DNA from: Limnohabitans sp.
Lineage (GTDB): Bacteria > Pseudomonadota > Gammaproteobacteria > Burkholderiales > Burkholderiaceae_C
Reading direction: 5' to 3'
Length of the DNA stretch: 37,155 nt
NCBI GenBank assembly: GCA_009693505.1
Contig: SHXD01000027.1
Span: forward strand, 1 to 37,155
This document shows, one piece after another, positions 29,722 through 37,155 of the stretch. The notes below the pieces were generated by a model that saw only the letters and a list, made by a program, of their open reading frames with translations, did not search any database and was not told the DNA's origin. Each line of letters opens with the position of its first letter. The first letter of the stretch is position 1. The translations under genes were made by a program, and so were the position numbers.

Positions 29722-30393
29722 ATGATTCAAGTTCGCATTTGGGATTGGCCCACTCGCATTTTCCATTGGTTGCTGGCAACATTGGTCCTGACTTTGGTCA
29801 TTACGGGCAATGTGGGTGGCAACGCCATGGTGTGGCATTTCAGATGTGGTTATGCGGTTTTCAGCCTGCTCATTTTTAGATTCATCTGGGGGTTTTTCGG
29901 TGGGCACTGGTCTCGCTGGCGTCAATTGGCATGCACACCTCAATTAATTCGGCAGTATTTCAAACGCTCATTGCCACACACCCCGTTTCTGGGACACAAC
30001 CCCTTGGGCTCTCTGGCCGTCATCGCCATGTTGGCTTTGTTAGTTCTGCAAGTGAGTACCGGCCTCTTCAGTGACGACGAAATTTCTAATGCGGGTCCCT
30101 TGGTCAGCCTTGTTTCAGGAAGCAGCGTAAGTCTGGCCACGTCTTGGCACAAAGGCTTTGGTAAAACCTTCATAATTTTGCTGGTAGCAGTCCATCTTTT
30201 AGCCATCCTTTGGTATTTATTGAAGAAGAAACAGAACCTGACCATCGCCATGTTGAAGGGCGATAAAACCAGCGCAACGCCAGCACACTCATCCAAAGAT
30301 GGTCCCGCCAATTGGTTGCTGGCTGTTCTGTGCATCTTGGTCAGTGCCAGCTTGGTGTATGCCCTGATTAATCTGGGTGCTACCGCAGTCTAA
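29722..30393 (+). CDS. Cytochrome b561-like membrane protein
   Basis: 223 residues from the ATG at 29722, which gives the family's usual N-terminus (V-R-I-W-D-W-P-T-R-I-F-H-W). Four membrane histidines fit two b-type hemes: His15, His39, His143 and His158. A fifth membrane segment near the C-terminus (W-L-L-A-V-L-C-I-L-V) is extra to the four-helix core. Such proteins pass electrons from quinol to c-type cytochromes, so the divergent cytochrome c' is a likely partner. A longer open frame beginning inside the cytochrome c' gene is not the real start. Confidence 0.9.
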   Translation: MIQVRIWDWPTRIFHWLLATLVLTLVITGNVGGNAMVWHFRCGYAVFSLLIFRFIWGFFGGHWSRWRQLACTPQLIRQYFKRSLPHTPFLGHNPLGSLAVIAMLALLVLQVSTGLFSDDEISNAGPLVSLVSGSSVSLATSWHKGFGKTFIILLVAVHLLAILWYLLKKKQNLTIAMLKGDKTSATPAHSSKDGPANWLLAVLCILVSASLVYALINLGATAV

Positions 30394-30448
30394 GCCCATC
30401 TATTTAACGCTAAACTTCATTCGACCATAACGCGCGAAATCGACTCTC

Positions 30449-30946
30449 TTGTCTGCACCTTCACAACCCACTATCTCTCTGTTCGAGGCATCTTCTGCAG
30501 AAGACATGTTGGCCGTTCGCAAGATTTTTCAAGAGTACGCTCGCTCGCTCAGTGTCGATCTTTGCTTTCAAGACTTTGAGTCAGAGTTGGCTCAATTGCC
30601 GGGTGAATATGCGCCACCCAGAGGTGCTCTTTTGTTGGCCAAGGTGAACCAAGAAGTTGCGGGCTGCTGTGCACTGCGCCCCTTAGATTCAGCCGATTCA
30701 CCCAATGCCGCAGAAATGAAACGCTTGTATGTCAGGCCTGCCTTTCGCCGTCTTGGCTTAGGACGTCAATTGGCTGAAAGTATTTTGGATGCAGCTCGCC
30801 AATGCGACTACAGCTGCGTCTTGTTAGACACGCTAGATGAGATGGAAACAGCAAGGGCGCTTTACGAAGACTTAGGCTTCGAAGAGGTTGCGCCCTACTA
30901 TCACAACCCTTTGGCTGGTGCGCACTATCTCCGCGTCATGCTTTGA
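30449..30946 (+). CDS. GNAT-family N-acetyltransferase
   Basis: 165 residues. The acetyl-CoA-binding motif is clear: M-K-R-L-Y-V-R-P-A-F-R-R-L-G-L-G-R-Q-L. The substrate is unknown. The chosen start is a TTG at 30449 with no good ribosome binding site; the next in-frame ATG, at residue 20, would remove the first beta strand. The gene follows the cytochrome b561-like gene by 55 bases and converges on the peroxiredoxin gene. Confidence 0.82.
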   Translation: MSAPSQPTISLFEASSAEDMLAVRKIFQEYARSLSVDLCFQDFESELAQLPGEYAPPRGALLLAKVNQEVAGCCALRPLDSADSPNAAEMKRLYVRPAFRRLGLGRQLAESILDAARQCDYSCVLLDTLDEMETARALYEDLGFEEVAPYYHNPLAGAHYLRVML

Positions 30947-30973
30947 AGTGCGCCCAGGTTGGCTTGTGTGTGT

Positions 30974-31480
30974 TTAAGCTTTGGCTTGTGACAACAGGGT
31001 GTCGGCGTCACTGACTTCAAATTTGCCAGGGCCTTCGATGTTCAAAGTCGCCACCTTGCCGTCTTTGACCAGCATTGAATAGCGGTTGCTGCGCAGGCCC
31101 ATACCACGTGCTGTGAGATCTAAAGTCAGGCCTGTGCCCTTAGTGAAGTCAGCACTGCCGTCACCCATCATGCGAACTTTGCCCGTGCTGTGCAGCTCGC
31201 GGCCCCATGCGCCCATCACAAACGCATCGTTCACGCTGACACACCAAATTTCATCCACGCCTGCGGCTTTCAAGGCATCGAATTGCGCCACATAACCCGG
31301 CACGTGTTTGACTGAGCAGGTGGGCGTGAAAGCGCCTGGCAAAGCAAACAAGGCGATGGTTTTGCCAGCTGAAGCTTTTGCAACATCAACAGGGTTGGGG
31401 CCAATGCTGCAGCCATTGCCTTCTACTTCGACGAACTCAGTCAATGTGACTGCGGGGATGGTGTCTCCAACTTTGATCAT
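30974..31480 (-). CDS. Peroxiredoxin, Prx5-like
   Basis: 168 residues from the ATG at 31480, which has AAAGGA ahead of it; a longer frame to 31507 is less likely. The peroxidatic Cys55 sits in P-G-A-F-T-P-T-C, the Prx5 signature, and another cysteine (Cys80) lies in W-C-V-S-V-N-D. It reduces hydroperoxides with glutathione, glutaredoxin or thioredoxin. There is no fused glutaredoxin domain. It stands directly after the terminated ribosomal operon. Confidence 0.93.
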   Translation of the reverse strand: MIKVGDTIPAVTLTEFVEVEGNGCSIGPNPVDVAKASAGKTIALFALPGAFTPTCSVKHVPGYVAQFDALKAAGVDEIWCVSVNDAFVMGAWGRELHSTGKVRMMGDGSADFTKGTGLTLDLTARGMGLRSNRYSMLVKDGKVATLNIEGPGKFEVSDADTLLSQAKA

Positions 31481-31547
31481 GGTGATTCCTTTAAAAATGA
31501 TACCCAAAAGCGGCTGTCAAGAGATGTGTTTGATTAACGCATCGGCG

Positions 31548-31581
31548 AAAAAAAACGACCCGCTATTGTGAGTCGTTTTTT
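31548..31581 (-). terminator. Rho-independent terminator of the rplC-rpsQ operon
   Basis: On the minus strand AAAAAACGAC (31581-31572) pairs with GTCGTTTTTT (31559-31550), and a run of eight T (31555-31548) ends the stem. It lies 30 bases after the rpsQ stop. The A tract on the other arm would allow it to work on the plus strand too. Confidence 0.82.
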
Positions 31582-31610
31582 GAAAACTTGCTGAAGTGAG
31601 TTGTTAAAAC

Positions 31611-31886
31611 TTAAATCGCAATAGCTTTTTCAACCAAACGGGTGGCAACCCAGTTTTTGGTTTTGGAAATTGGCTTGCTCTCGGTGATTTCAATCACGTC
31701 GCCCATGCCATATTGTCCTGTTTCATCATGTGCGTGGTACTTGCTTGATTTGGCAACAATCTTGCCATACAAAGCATGCTTCACGCGACGCTCCACCAAA
31801 ACCGTTACGGTTTTGGCACGCTTGTCGCTGACCACCTTGCCAATCAAGGTGCGCTTGAGGGATGTTTTAGCTTCCGTCATGGTCAC
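31611..31886 (-). CDS. rpsQ: 30S ribosomal protein S17 (uS17)
   Basis: 91 residues. The pattern [31 protein letters not shown] is that of S17, a primary 16S rRNA binder. It is the last gene of the ribosomal run here; the next downstream gene is a peroxiredoxin and not rplN. Confidence 0.97.
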   Translation of the reverse strand: MTMTEAKTSLKRTLIGKVVSDKRAKTVTVLVERRVKHALYGKIVAKSSKYHAHDETGQYGMGDVIEITESKPISKTKNWVATRLVEKAIAI

Positions 31887-31889
31887 TCC

Positions 31890-32084
31890 TTATTTGGCAG
31901 CTTGCTTTTGGGCAAGGATGGTTTTGGCGCGAGCGATGCTGCGGCGAGTTTCGCGCAGTTGGTTCGTGTTGCCGATTTGCTGAGTGGCTTTTTGCATGCG
32001 CAAATTGAAATGGGCCTTTTGCAAGTCCTTGATTTCTTTAGCCAAACCAGCTTCGTCTTGGGTGCGCAGTTCAGTTGTGTTCAT
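31890..32084 (-). CDS. rpmC: 50S ribosomal protein L29 (uL29)
   Basis: 64 residues, mostly helical, with E-L-R-T-x-D-E-x-x-L-x-K-E-I-x-D-L-x-K-A-H-F-N-L-R-M-Q and Q-L-R-E-T-R-R-S-I-A-R-A-K-T, the L29 signature. L29 sits near the exit of the peptide tunnel. It is three bases ahead of rpsQ. Confidence 0.96.
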   Translation of the reverse strand: MNTTELRTQDEAGLAKEIKDLQKAHFNLRMQKATQQIGNTNQLRETRRSIARAKTILAQKQAAK

Positions 32085-32101
32085 TTTTGAGTTCTCCTGA
32101 A

Positions 32102-32518
32102 TTACTGGCCAATCATGCGTGCGACAAAAGTCGTGCGCAAGGGCAGTTTGGCTGCGGCCAATTTAAACGCTTCACGTGCCAATTGCTCTGGCACGCCAAC
32201 GATTTCATACAACACCTTACCGGGCTGAATTTCAGCCACGTAGTATTCGGGGTTGCCCTTACCGTTACCCATCCGAACCTCTGCAGGTTTTGTAGAGATT
32301 GGCTTGTCTGGGAACACACGAATCCAGATACGACCACCACGCTTCACGTGACGGGAAATTGCACGGCGTGCAGCTTCAATCTGACGGGCCGTTAAACGGC
32401 CACGGTCGGTGGACTTCAAACCGAAATCACCAAACGCAACCGTGTTGCCACGGGTTGCGACGCCGGTGTTGCGGCCCTTTTGTTCCTTGCGGAACTTTCT
32501 GCGAGCGGGTTGCAGCAT
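32102..32518 (-). CDS. rplP: 50S ribosomal protein L16 (uL16)
   Basis: 138 residues, starting [16 protein letters not shown] and containing [15 protein letters not shown]16 helps form the peptidyl-transferase and A-site region. It begins two bases after rpsC. Confidence 0.97.
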   Translation of the reverse strand: MLQPARRKFRKEQKGRNTGVATRGNTVAFGDFGLKSTDRGRLTARQIEAARRAISRHVKRGGRIWIRVFPDKPISTKPAEVRMGNGKGNPEYYVAEIQPGKVLYEIVGVPEQLAREAFKLAAAKLPLRTTFVARMIGQ

Positions 32519-32520
32519 AA

Positions 32521-33402
32521 TTACTCTCCTTTGGCACCGTCAGCTGCTGCAGCTGGCGCGACTACTTTACGTACGCGCTTAACGGTGGGTTTGACATCAC
32601 CACCTGCTTCGGCGGGCTTATCGCTGCCGTCAACAGGTGCTGTGTTGGTGCCACCAGCGCGGCGGGGTGCACCGCGTGCTGGCGGCCGGTCACCCGGGCG
32701 AGCATCACGACGCGGGCCGCGAGGGCGACGCTCTTCTTCTTGACGGGGCTCAGCCAATGCAGGTGCATCGTTGCGACCCAAGGTATCACCCTTGTAGACC
32801 CAGACCTTCACGCCAATGACACCATAGGTGGTTTTGGCTTCAGAAGTGCCGTAGTCAATGTCTGCGCGCAGAGTGTGCAAAGGAACACGGCCTTCACGGT
32901 ACCACTCAGTACGTGCAATCTCGATACCGTTCAAACGGCCAGCAGACATGATCTTGATACCGAGGGCACCCAGACGCATGGCGTTTTGCATGGCGCGCTT
33001 CATGGCGCGGCGGAACATGATCCGCTTTTCAAGCTGTTGTGTGATGCTGTCTGCAATGAGTTGGGCATCGATTTCAGGCTTGCGCACTTCTTCGATGTTC
33101 ACTGCGACGGGCACGCCCAAACGCTTTGAAAGTTCTTTTTTCAAGCTTTCGATGTCTTCGCCTTTTTTGCCGATGACCACACCCGGACGCGCCGAGAAAA
33201 TGGTGATACGCGCATTTTTAGCAGGACGCTCGATGAGGACGCGTGCAACTGCAGCGTTCTTCAACTTGGCCTTGAGGTATTCACGAACCTTGATGTCTTC
33301 GGCCAACATGCCAGCGAAATCACGGTTGTTTGCGTACCAACGGCTTGCCCAATTGCGTGTGACCGCAAGGCGGAAGCCGGTAGGATGGATTTTTTGTCCC
33401 AT
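32521..33402 (-). CDS. rpsC: 30S ribosomal protein S3 (uS3) with long C-terminal tail
   Basis: 293 residues from the ATG at 33402 (M-G-Q-K-I-H-P), which has AGGA ahead of it; a longer frame to 33429 is not the real start. The KH domain loop V-I-G-K-K-G is at 76-81. Residues from about 212 on form a tail rich in Pro, Arg, Ala and Gly, so the protein is about 60 residues longer than E. coli S3 (233). S3 helps form the mRNA entry channel. Confidence 0.96.
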   Translation of the reverse strand: MGQKIHPTGFRLAVTRNWASRWYANNRDFAGMLAEDIKVREYLKAKLKNAAVARVLIERPAKNARITIFSARPGVVIGKKGEDIESLKKELSKRLGVPVAVNIEEVRKPEIDAQLIADSITQQLEKRIMFRRAMKRAMQNAMRLGALGIKIMSAGRLNGIEIARTEWYREGRVPLHTLRADIDYGTSEAKTTYGVIGVKVWVYKGDTLGRNDAPALAEPRQEEERRPRGPRRDARPGDRPPARGAPRRAGGTNTAPVDGSDKPAEAGGDVKPTVKRVRKVVAPAAAADGAKGE

Positions 33403-33418
33403 AATTTTCCTAGGCCTT

Positions 33419-33748
33419 TCAGTTGCCAACCGTCACATACACGTGGCATGTGGGCTTGCTGATACGGTTGCCACGGCCTTTGGCGCGGGCGGTGAATCGC
33501 TTGAGTGTGGCGCCTTGTTCGACGTAGATGGTTTTCACCTTCAACTCGTCGATGTCAGCACCGTCGTTGTGTTCAGCATTGGCAATGGCGGACTCCAAAA
33601 CCTTCTTCACAATACCGGCAGCTTTTTTCTGCGTGAATGTGAGAATGTTCAAAGCTTGATCCACTTTTTTGCCGCGAATTAGATCGGCGACCAGGCGGCC
33701 TTTATCGACCGACAAACGGACGCCCCTGAGGACTGCACGTGTTTCCAT
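33419..33748 (-). CDS. rplV: 50S ribosomal protein L22 (uL22)
   Basis: 109 residues. The regions [18 protein letters not shown] and [15 protein letters not shown] are typical. L22 lines the peptide exit tunnel, and mutations in its loop give macrolide resistance in other bacteria. It follows rpsS by nine bases. Confidence 0.96.
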   Translation of the reverse strand: METRAVLRGVRLSVDKGRLVADLIRGKKVDQALNILTFTQKKAAGIVKKVLESAIANAEHNDGADIDELKVKTIYVEQGATLKRFTARAKGRGNRISKPTCHVYVTVGN

Positions 33749-33757
33749 GGTCTTTCC

Positions 33758-34036
33758 TTATTTCTTCTGGACTTTTTTGTCCGCTGGATGACCCTTGAAT
33801 GTCCGGGTCAAAGCGAATTCGCCCAGCTTGTGGCCAACCATTTGGTCAGTCACATACACAGGCACGTGTTGCTTGCCGTTGTGCACAGCAATGGTCAGGC
33901 CGATGAAATCGGGCAAGACCATAGAACGACGTGACCATGTTTTGATGGGCTTTTTGTCTTTCGTTGCAACGGCTTTTTCAACCTTGGCAACGAGGTGATG
34001 GTCAACAAATGGACCTTTTTTAAGTGAGCGTGTCAT
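33758..34036 (-). CDS. rpsS: 30S ribosomal protein S19 (uS19)
   Basis: 92 residues. [11 protein letters not shown] at the start and [23 protein letters not shown] are diagnostic for S19 in the small-subunit head. It starts ten bases after rplB. Confidence 0.97.
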   Translation of the reverse strand: MTRSLKKGPFVDHHLVAKVEKAVATKDKKPIKTWSRRSMVLPDFIGLTIAVHNGKQHVPVYVTDQMVGHKLGEFALTRTFKGHPADKKVQKK

Positions 34037-34046
34037 TGGCTACCCT

Positions 34047-34871
34047 TTACTTCTTGCGACGCGACACGATCATGACCTGCGTGCGCTTGTTGTTACGGGT
34101 ACGGTAGCCCTTGGTCAGGTTACCCCATGGGTCAACTGCATGACGGCCTTCACCGGTACGACCTTCGCCACCGCCGTGTGGGTGGTCAACAGGGTTCATG
34201 GCCACACCGCGGACGGTAGGACGAATACCCATCCAACGCTTCACACCGGCTTTGCCCAATTGGCGCAAGCTGTGTTCTTCGTTGGCGACTTCACCAATGG
34301 TGGCACGGCATTCAATGTGAATCTTGCGAACTTCACCGGAGCGCATACGCACTTGAGCGTAGATGCCTTCACGGGCCAACAAGGTGGCTGAAGTACCAGC
34401 AGAGCGAGCGATTTGAGCGCCTGCGCCTGGTTTCAATTCGATGCAGTGAATGGTTGAACCCACTGGAATGTTGCGGATGGGCAATGTGTTGCCTGCTCGG
34501 ATCGGGGCTTCCGAACCTGACAACAATGTTGCGCCAACTTCTAAACCACGGGGTGCAATGATGTAACGACGCTCACCGTCTGCGTAGCAGACCAACGCAA
34601 TGTGCGCTGTGCGGTTTGGATCGTACTCAATGCGTTCCACTTTGGCTGGAATGGCATCTTTGTTGCGTTTGAAGTCAACAATGCGGTAGTGATGTTTGTG
34701 ACCACCACCCTTGTGACGTGTTGTGATGTGGCCGTTGTTGTTGCGACCCGCTTTTTGATGCTGTGCTTCGAGCAAAGGCGCATAGGCCTCGCCTTTGTGC
34801 AGGTGATCGCGTGTGACCTTCACCACGCCACGTTGGCCGGGTGAAGTTGGTTTGAGTTTAATGACTGCCAT
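34047..34871 (-). CDS. rplB: 50S ribosomal protein L2 (uL2)
   Basis: 274 residues. L2 is needed for subunit joining and peptidyl transfer. The C-terminal block [17 protein letters not shown] is complete, including its conserved His. It follows rplW by two bases. Confidence 0.97.
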   Translation of the reverse strand: MAVIKLKPTSPGQRGVVKVTRDHLHKGEAYAPLLEAQHQKAGRNNNGHITTRHKGGGHKHHYRIVDFKRNKDAIPAKVERIEYDPNRTAHIALVCYADGERRYIIAPRGLEVGATLLSGSEAPIRAGNTLPIRNIPVGSTIHCIELKPGAGAQIARSAGTSATLLAREGIYAQVRMRSGEVRKIHIECRATIGEVANEEHSLRQLGKAGVKRWMGIRPTVRGVAMNPVDHPHGGGEGRTGEGRHAVDPWGNLTKGYRTRNNKRTQVMIVSRRKK

Positions 34872-34873
34872 GA

Positions 34874-35188
34874 TTAAGCGGCCTCCCCTGAGAGGTTCAG
34901 CTCTTGCCCTGGCATCAAGGTGACGTAAGCTTTGCGAACGTTGTCGCGACGGCCCACTGTCTTGCCAAAACGCTTGGTCTTGCCTTTGGTGTTCACCACA
35001 GACACGCCTTTAACTTCCACCTTGAACATCAACTGCACAGCAGCTTTGATTTCAGGCTTGGTAGCGTCCTGCAGCACTTTGAATGTGACGGCGTTTGATT
35101 TTTCTGCAACCATGGTGGCCTTCTCGGACACGATAGGGGCAACCAACACAGCCATCAGACGACCTTCGTCAAACTTTTGTGTGCTCAT
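34874..35188 (-). CDS. rplW: 50S ribosomal protein L23 (uL23)
   Basis: 104 residues. [10 protein letters not shown] near the start and [15 protein letters not shown] in the loop are typical. L23 sits at the tunnel exit and is the docking site for trigger factor and SRP. The start overlaps the rplD stop by four bases. Confidence 0.96.
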   Translation of the reverse strand: MSTQKFDEGRLMAVLVAPIVSEKATMVAEKSNAVTFKVLQDATKPEIKAAVQLMFKVEVKGVSVVNTKGKTKRFGKTVGRRDNVRKAYVTLMPGQELNLSGEAA

Positions 35189-35805
35189 GCGAACATCTCC
35201 TTGAGTTTGTCGACAGCGCCTTTGGTGACGAGCACTTTCTTGAAGTGCACCAAAGAGACTGGATCGGCGTAACGTGGCTCAACAATCAGGATATTGACCA
35301 AATTGCGAGAAGCCAAATACAGGTTTTCGTCAACTTCTTCAGCAATGACCAAGACGGAGTCGAGGTTCATGGCTTTGAATTTGGCAGCCAAAAGCTTGGT
35401 TTTGGGAGACTCAACCTTGAGGGAGTCAACCACCGCCAAGCGGCCTTCACGTGCCAATTGAGAGAAGATAGAAGCCATACCAGCGCGGTACATTTTCTTG
35501 TTGATTTTCTGTGTGAAATTCTCGTCGGGCATGTTCGGGAAAATCCGACCGCCGCCGCGCCACAGAGGCGAAGAAGTCATACCAGCACGTGCACGACCGG
35601 TGCCTTTTTGCTTGAATGGCTTCTTGGTTGAGTGGTGAACTTGTTCACGGTCTTTTTGAGCGCGGGTGCCTTGACGGGCGTTGGCTTGGTAAGCCACCAC
35701 GATCTGGTGAATCAAGTCTTCGTTGTATTCACGACCGAACACGGTTTCGGGTGCATCAAATTTAGATGACGCTTGACCTTGGTCGTTGAGGAGTTCGAGC
35801 TGCAT
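35185..35805 (-). CDS. rplD: 50S ribosomal protein L4 (uL4)
   Basis: 206 residues. [19 protein letters not shown] and [10 protein letters not shown] form the exit-tunnel loop typical of L4. In E. coli L4 also represses its own operon through the mRNA leader. The ATG shares one base with the rplC stop (TGATG), so the two are translationally coupled. Confidence 0.96.
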   Translation of the reverse strand: MQLELLNDQGQASSKFDAPETVFGREYNEDLIHQIVVAYQANARQGTRAQKDREQVHHSTKKPFKQKGTGRARAGMTSSPLWRGGGRIFPNMPDENFTQKINKKMYRAGMASIFSQLAREGRLAVVDSLKVESPKTKLLAAKFKAMNLDSVLVIAEEVDENLYLASRNLVNILIVEPRYADPVSLVHFKKVLVTKGAVDKLKEMFA

Positions 35806-36467
35806 CAGTTCGCTCCTTTGACTTTGATGGCGGGACGCACTGTGACGAAACCACCTTTGGAACCAGGGATTGCGCCTCGAATGAGGAGCAAGCCACGGAC
35901 TTCATCAACACGCACCACGTCGAGGTTCTGGGTGGTGCATGTGACATCACCCATGTGACCTGACATGCGCTTGCCAGGGAACACGCGACCTGGGTCTTGT
36001 GCCATTGAGATGGAGCCAGGCACATTGTGCGAGCGGCTGTTACCGTGCGATGCGCGCTGTGACTTGAAGTTGTGACGCTTGATGGTGCCCGCGAAGCCTT
36101 TACCAATGGAGGTGCCTTGCACGTCCACTTTTTGGCCCACAGCAAACACCGTAGCAGGCACAGCAGCGCCAGCGGCGTACTGAGCTGCTGTATCAGCAGT
36201 CACTTTAAATTCTTGAATGATTTCACCGGCTTCAACGCCTGCTTTCGCAAGGTGGCCGGCAATTGGCTTGGTGACACGCGAAGCTTTGCGCGCACCAAAC
36301 GTGACCTGAAGGGCAACGTAGCCATCGTTCTCTTGGGTTTTCACCTGGGTCACACGGTTGTTTGAAACATCTACCACTGTGACAGGCACTGCGTCCCCAT
36401 CATCAGTGAACAGACGCATCATGCCCACCTTGCGGCCCAGCAACCCTAGGGAGTTGCTAAGACTCAT
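35805..36467 (-). CDS. rplC: 50S ribosomal protein L3 (uL3)
   Basis: 220 residues from the ATG at 36467 ([16 protein letters not shown]), with GGAG at 36478-36475 as ribosome binding site. A longer frame to 36503 runs through a leader hairpin and is rejected. The [12 protein letters not shown] block, the G-N-S-R-S-H-N loop and [15 protein letters not shown] are typical; the central loop contacts the peptidyl-transferase centre. It opens its own transcription unit, 197 bases after rpsJ. Confidence 0.97.
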   Translation of the reverse strand: MSLSNSLGLLGRKVGMMRLFTDDGDAVPVTVVDVSNNRVTQVKTQENDGYVALQVTFGARKASRVTKPIAGHLAKAGVEAGEIIQEFKVTADTAAQYAAGAAVPATVFAVGQKVDVQGTSIGKGFAGTIKRHNFKSQRASHGNSRSHNVPGSISMAQDPGRVFPGKRMSGHMGDVTCTTQNLDVVRVDEVRGLLLIRGAIPGSKGGFVTVRPAIKVKGAN

Positions 36468-36489
36468 GTTTTTTCTCCAATGCTTCCAC

Positions 36490-36515
36490 CCCAGCGACTT
36501 CAATTGGCCACTGGG
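36490..36515 (-). promoter_or_regulatory. Candidate leader hairpin upstream of rplC
   Basis: On the minus strand CCCAGTG (36515-36509) pairs with CGCTGGG (36496-36490), seven pairs including one G-U, with a 12-base loop. It ends about 12 bases before the rplC ribosome binding site. A role in autogenous control is possible but not shown. Confidence 0.4.
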
Positions 36516-36589
36516 TTTGACCTAGGTTTAATTAGGTTTGATATGAAAGAAGGTTAATAAATCCCAACCCAAATCGGGCTGAGCCTCGA

Positions 36590-36619
36590 ATTATAGCCGC
36601 AGGCCATGGATCATGGCAA
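36590..36619 (-). promoter_or_regulatory. Predicted promoter of the rplC operon
   Basis: On the minus strand TTGCCA (36619-36614) and a perfect TATAAT (36595-36590) are 18 bases apart. It lies between rpsJ and rplC and gives a leader of about 115 bases. The rest of the 197-base gap is AT-rich and carries no gene. Confidence 0.7.
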
Positions 36620-36664
36620 GCGGTTTTTAATGTCGAGTCTTTTTTTGCTTTAATTAAAACTTAA

Positions 36665-36979
36665 TTATTGCAATTTGATTTCGACGTCCACGCCAGCAGG
36701 CAGGTCCAACTTCATCAAGGCGTCTACAGTTTTGTCTGTAGGGTCTACGATGTCCATCAGGCGCTGGTGCGTGCGGATTTCTAACTGGTCACGGCTGGTC
36801 TTGTTGACGTGCGGTGAACGCAGAATGTCAAAACGCTTCATGCGTGTTGGCAAAGGCACGGGGCCTTTGACAATGGCGCCGGTGCGCTTGGCAGTGTCAA
36901 CGATCTCAGCAGCAGACTGGTCGATCAATTTGTAGTCAAACGCTTTGAGGCGAATGCGGATTTTTTGTTTTGCGGACAT
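36665..36979 (-). CDS. rpsJ: 30S ribosomal protein S10 (uS10)
   Basis: 104 residues. [15 protein letters not shown] at the start and V-K-G-P-V-P-L-P-T and [13 protein letters not shown] are S10 hallmarks. S10 also acts as NusE in antitermination. It follows tuf by 29 bases and appears to belong to that upstream transcript and not to the rplC unit. Confidence 0.97.
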   Translation of the reverse strand: MSAKQKIRIRLKAFDYKLIDQSAAEIVDTAKRTGAIVKGPVPLPTRMKRFDILRSPHVNKTSRDQLEIRTHQRLMDIVDPTDKTVDALMKLDLPAGVDVEIKLQ

Positions 36980-37008
36980 GTTGTTGCTCCAAACTTCAAT
37001 GTGTTGAA

Positions 37009-37155
37009 TTAGGCGAGGATTTTGGCAACAACGCCAGCGCCCACCGTGCGGCCGCCTTCGCGAATCGCAAAACGCAAACCTTCTTCCATGGCAATCGGGT
37101 TGATCAACTTCACAGTGATCGACACGTTGTCGCCTGGCATCACCATCTCTTTGCC
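37009..37155 (-). CDS. tuf: Elongation factor Tu, C-terminal end (partial)
   Basis: The last 48 codons and the TAA stop are present; the 5' part lies beyond the window edge. The segment [24 protein letters not shown] and the end [18 protein letters not shown] are those of EF-Tu domain 3. EF-Tu delivers aminoacyl-tRNA to the ribosome. The tuf-rpsJ order is common in proteobacteria. Confidence 0.95.

Noticed and set aside
32858..33682. 274-codon open frame opposite rpsC and rplV
   Set aside because: It spans two conserved ribosomal protein genes and their junction on the other strand.

Overview
The window looks like a housekeeping segment of a betaproteobacterial chromosome of order Burkholderiales, most like Comamonadaceae (for example a freshwater Limnohabitans- or Rhodoferax-like lineage). 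This is judged from protein character and gene order, not from a search. The pointers are GatCAB beside mreBCD-mrdA, a full atpIBEFHAGDC operon, ybeD-lipB-lipA, an EIIA(Man)-HPr-EI set without a sugar permease, and a tuf-rpsJ / rplC...rpsQ cluster that is not followed by rplN.

Layout: 1-147 is the 3' end of pyrE. 263-1399 encodes a Fic-domain protein preceded by two striking inverted repeats that overlap its promoter and start codon. 1428-4666 (minus) is gatC-gatA-gatB. 4874-9329 (plus) is mreB-mreC-mreD-mrdA, the cell-elongation machinery. A tRNA-Arg(CCG) lies on the minus strand right behind mrdA, then comes a membrane-anchored c-type cytochrome (plus) with a clear terminator. 10141-12132 (minus) holds a conserved protein of unknown function, a YheT-type hydrolase and an NTF2/SnoaL-like protein. 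12207-19368 (minus) is the F1Fo ATP synthase operon. 19492-22879 (plus) holds a CopD-like membrane protein, ybeD, lipB, lipA (lipoate synthesis) and a DMT exporter.

22892-27146 (minus) is a tight run: lipoprotein, MFS transporter, EIIA(Man), HPr, EI. 27198-29176 (plus) pairs a class III CoA-transferase with an alpha/beta hydrolase. 29180-30393 is a divergent pair of cytochrome c' and a cytochrome b561-like protein, followed by a GNAT acetyltransferase and, on the minus strand, a peroxiredoxin. 31611-37155 (minus) is ribosomal: tuf (partial), rpsJ, then, after a 197-base gap with its own promoter, rplC-rplD-rplW-rplB-rpsS-rplV-rpsC-rplP-rpmC-rpsQ and a terminator.

Most of the window is core metabolism and translation. 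No prophage, insertion sequence, CRISPR array or defence island is visible, and no gap without a gene exceeds 300 bases. The best leads for something less described are the Fic gene with its apparently leaderless, operator-covered promoter, the rpsJ/rplC promoter split, and the permease-less PTS coupled to an MFS transporter and a lipoprotein. Predicted promoters and starts are read by eye.
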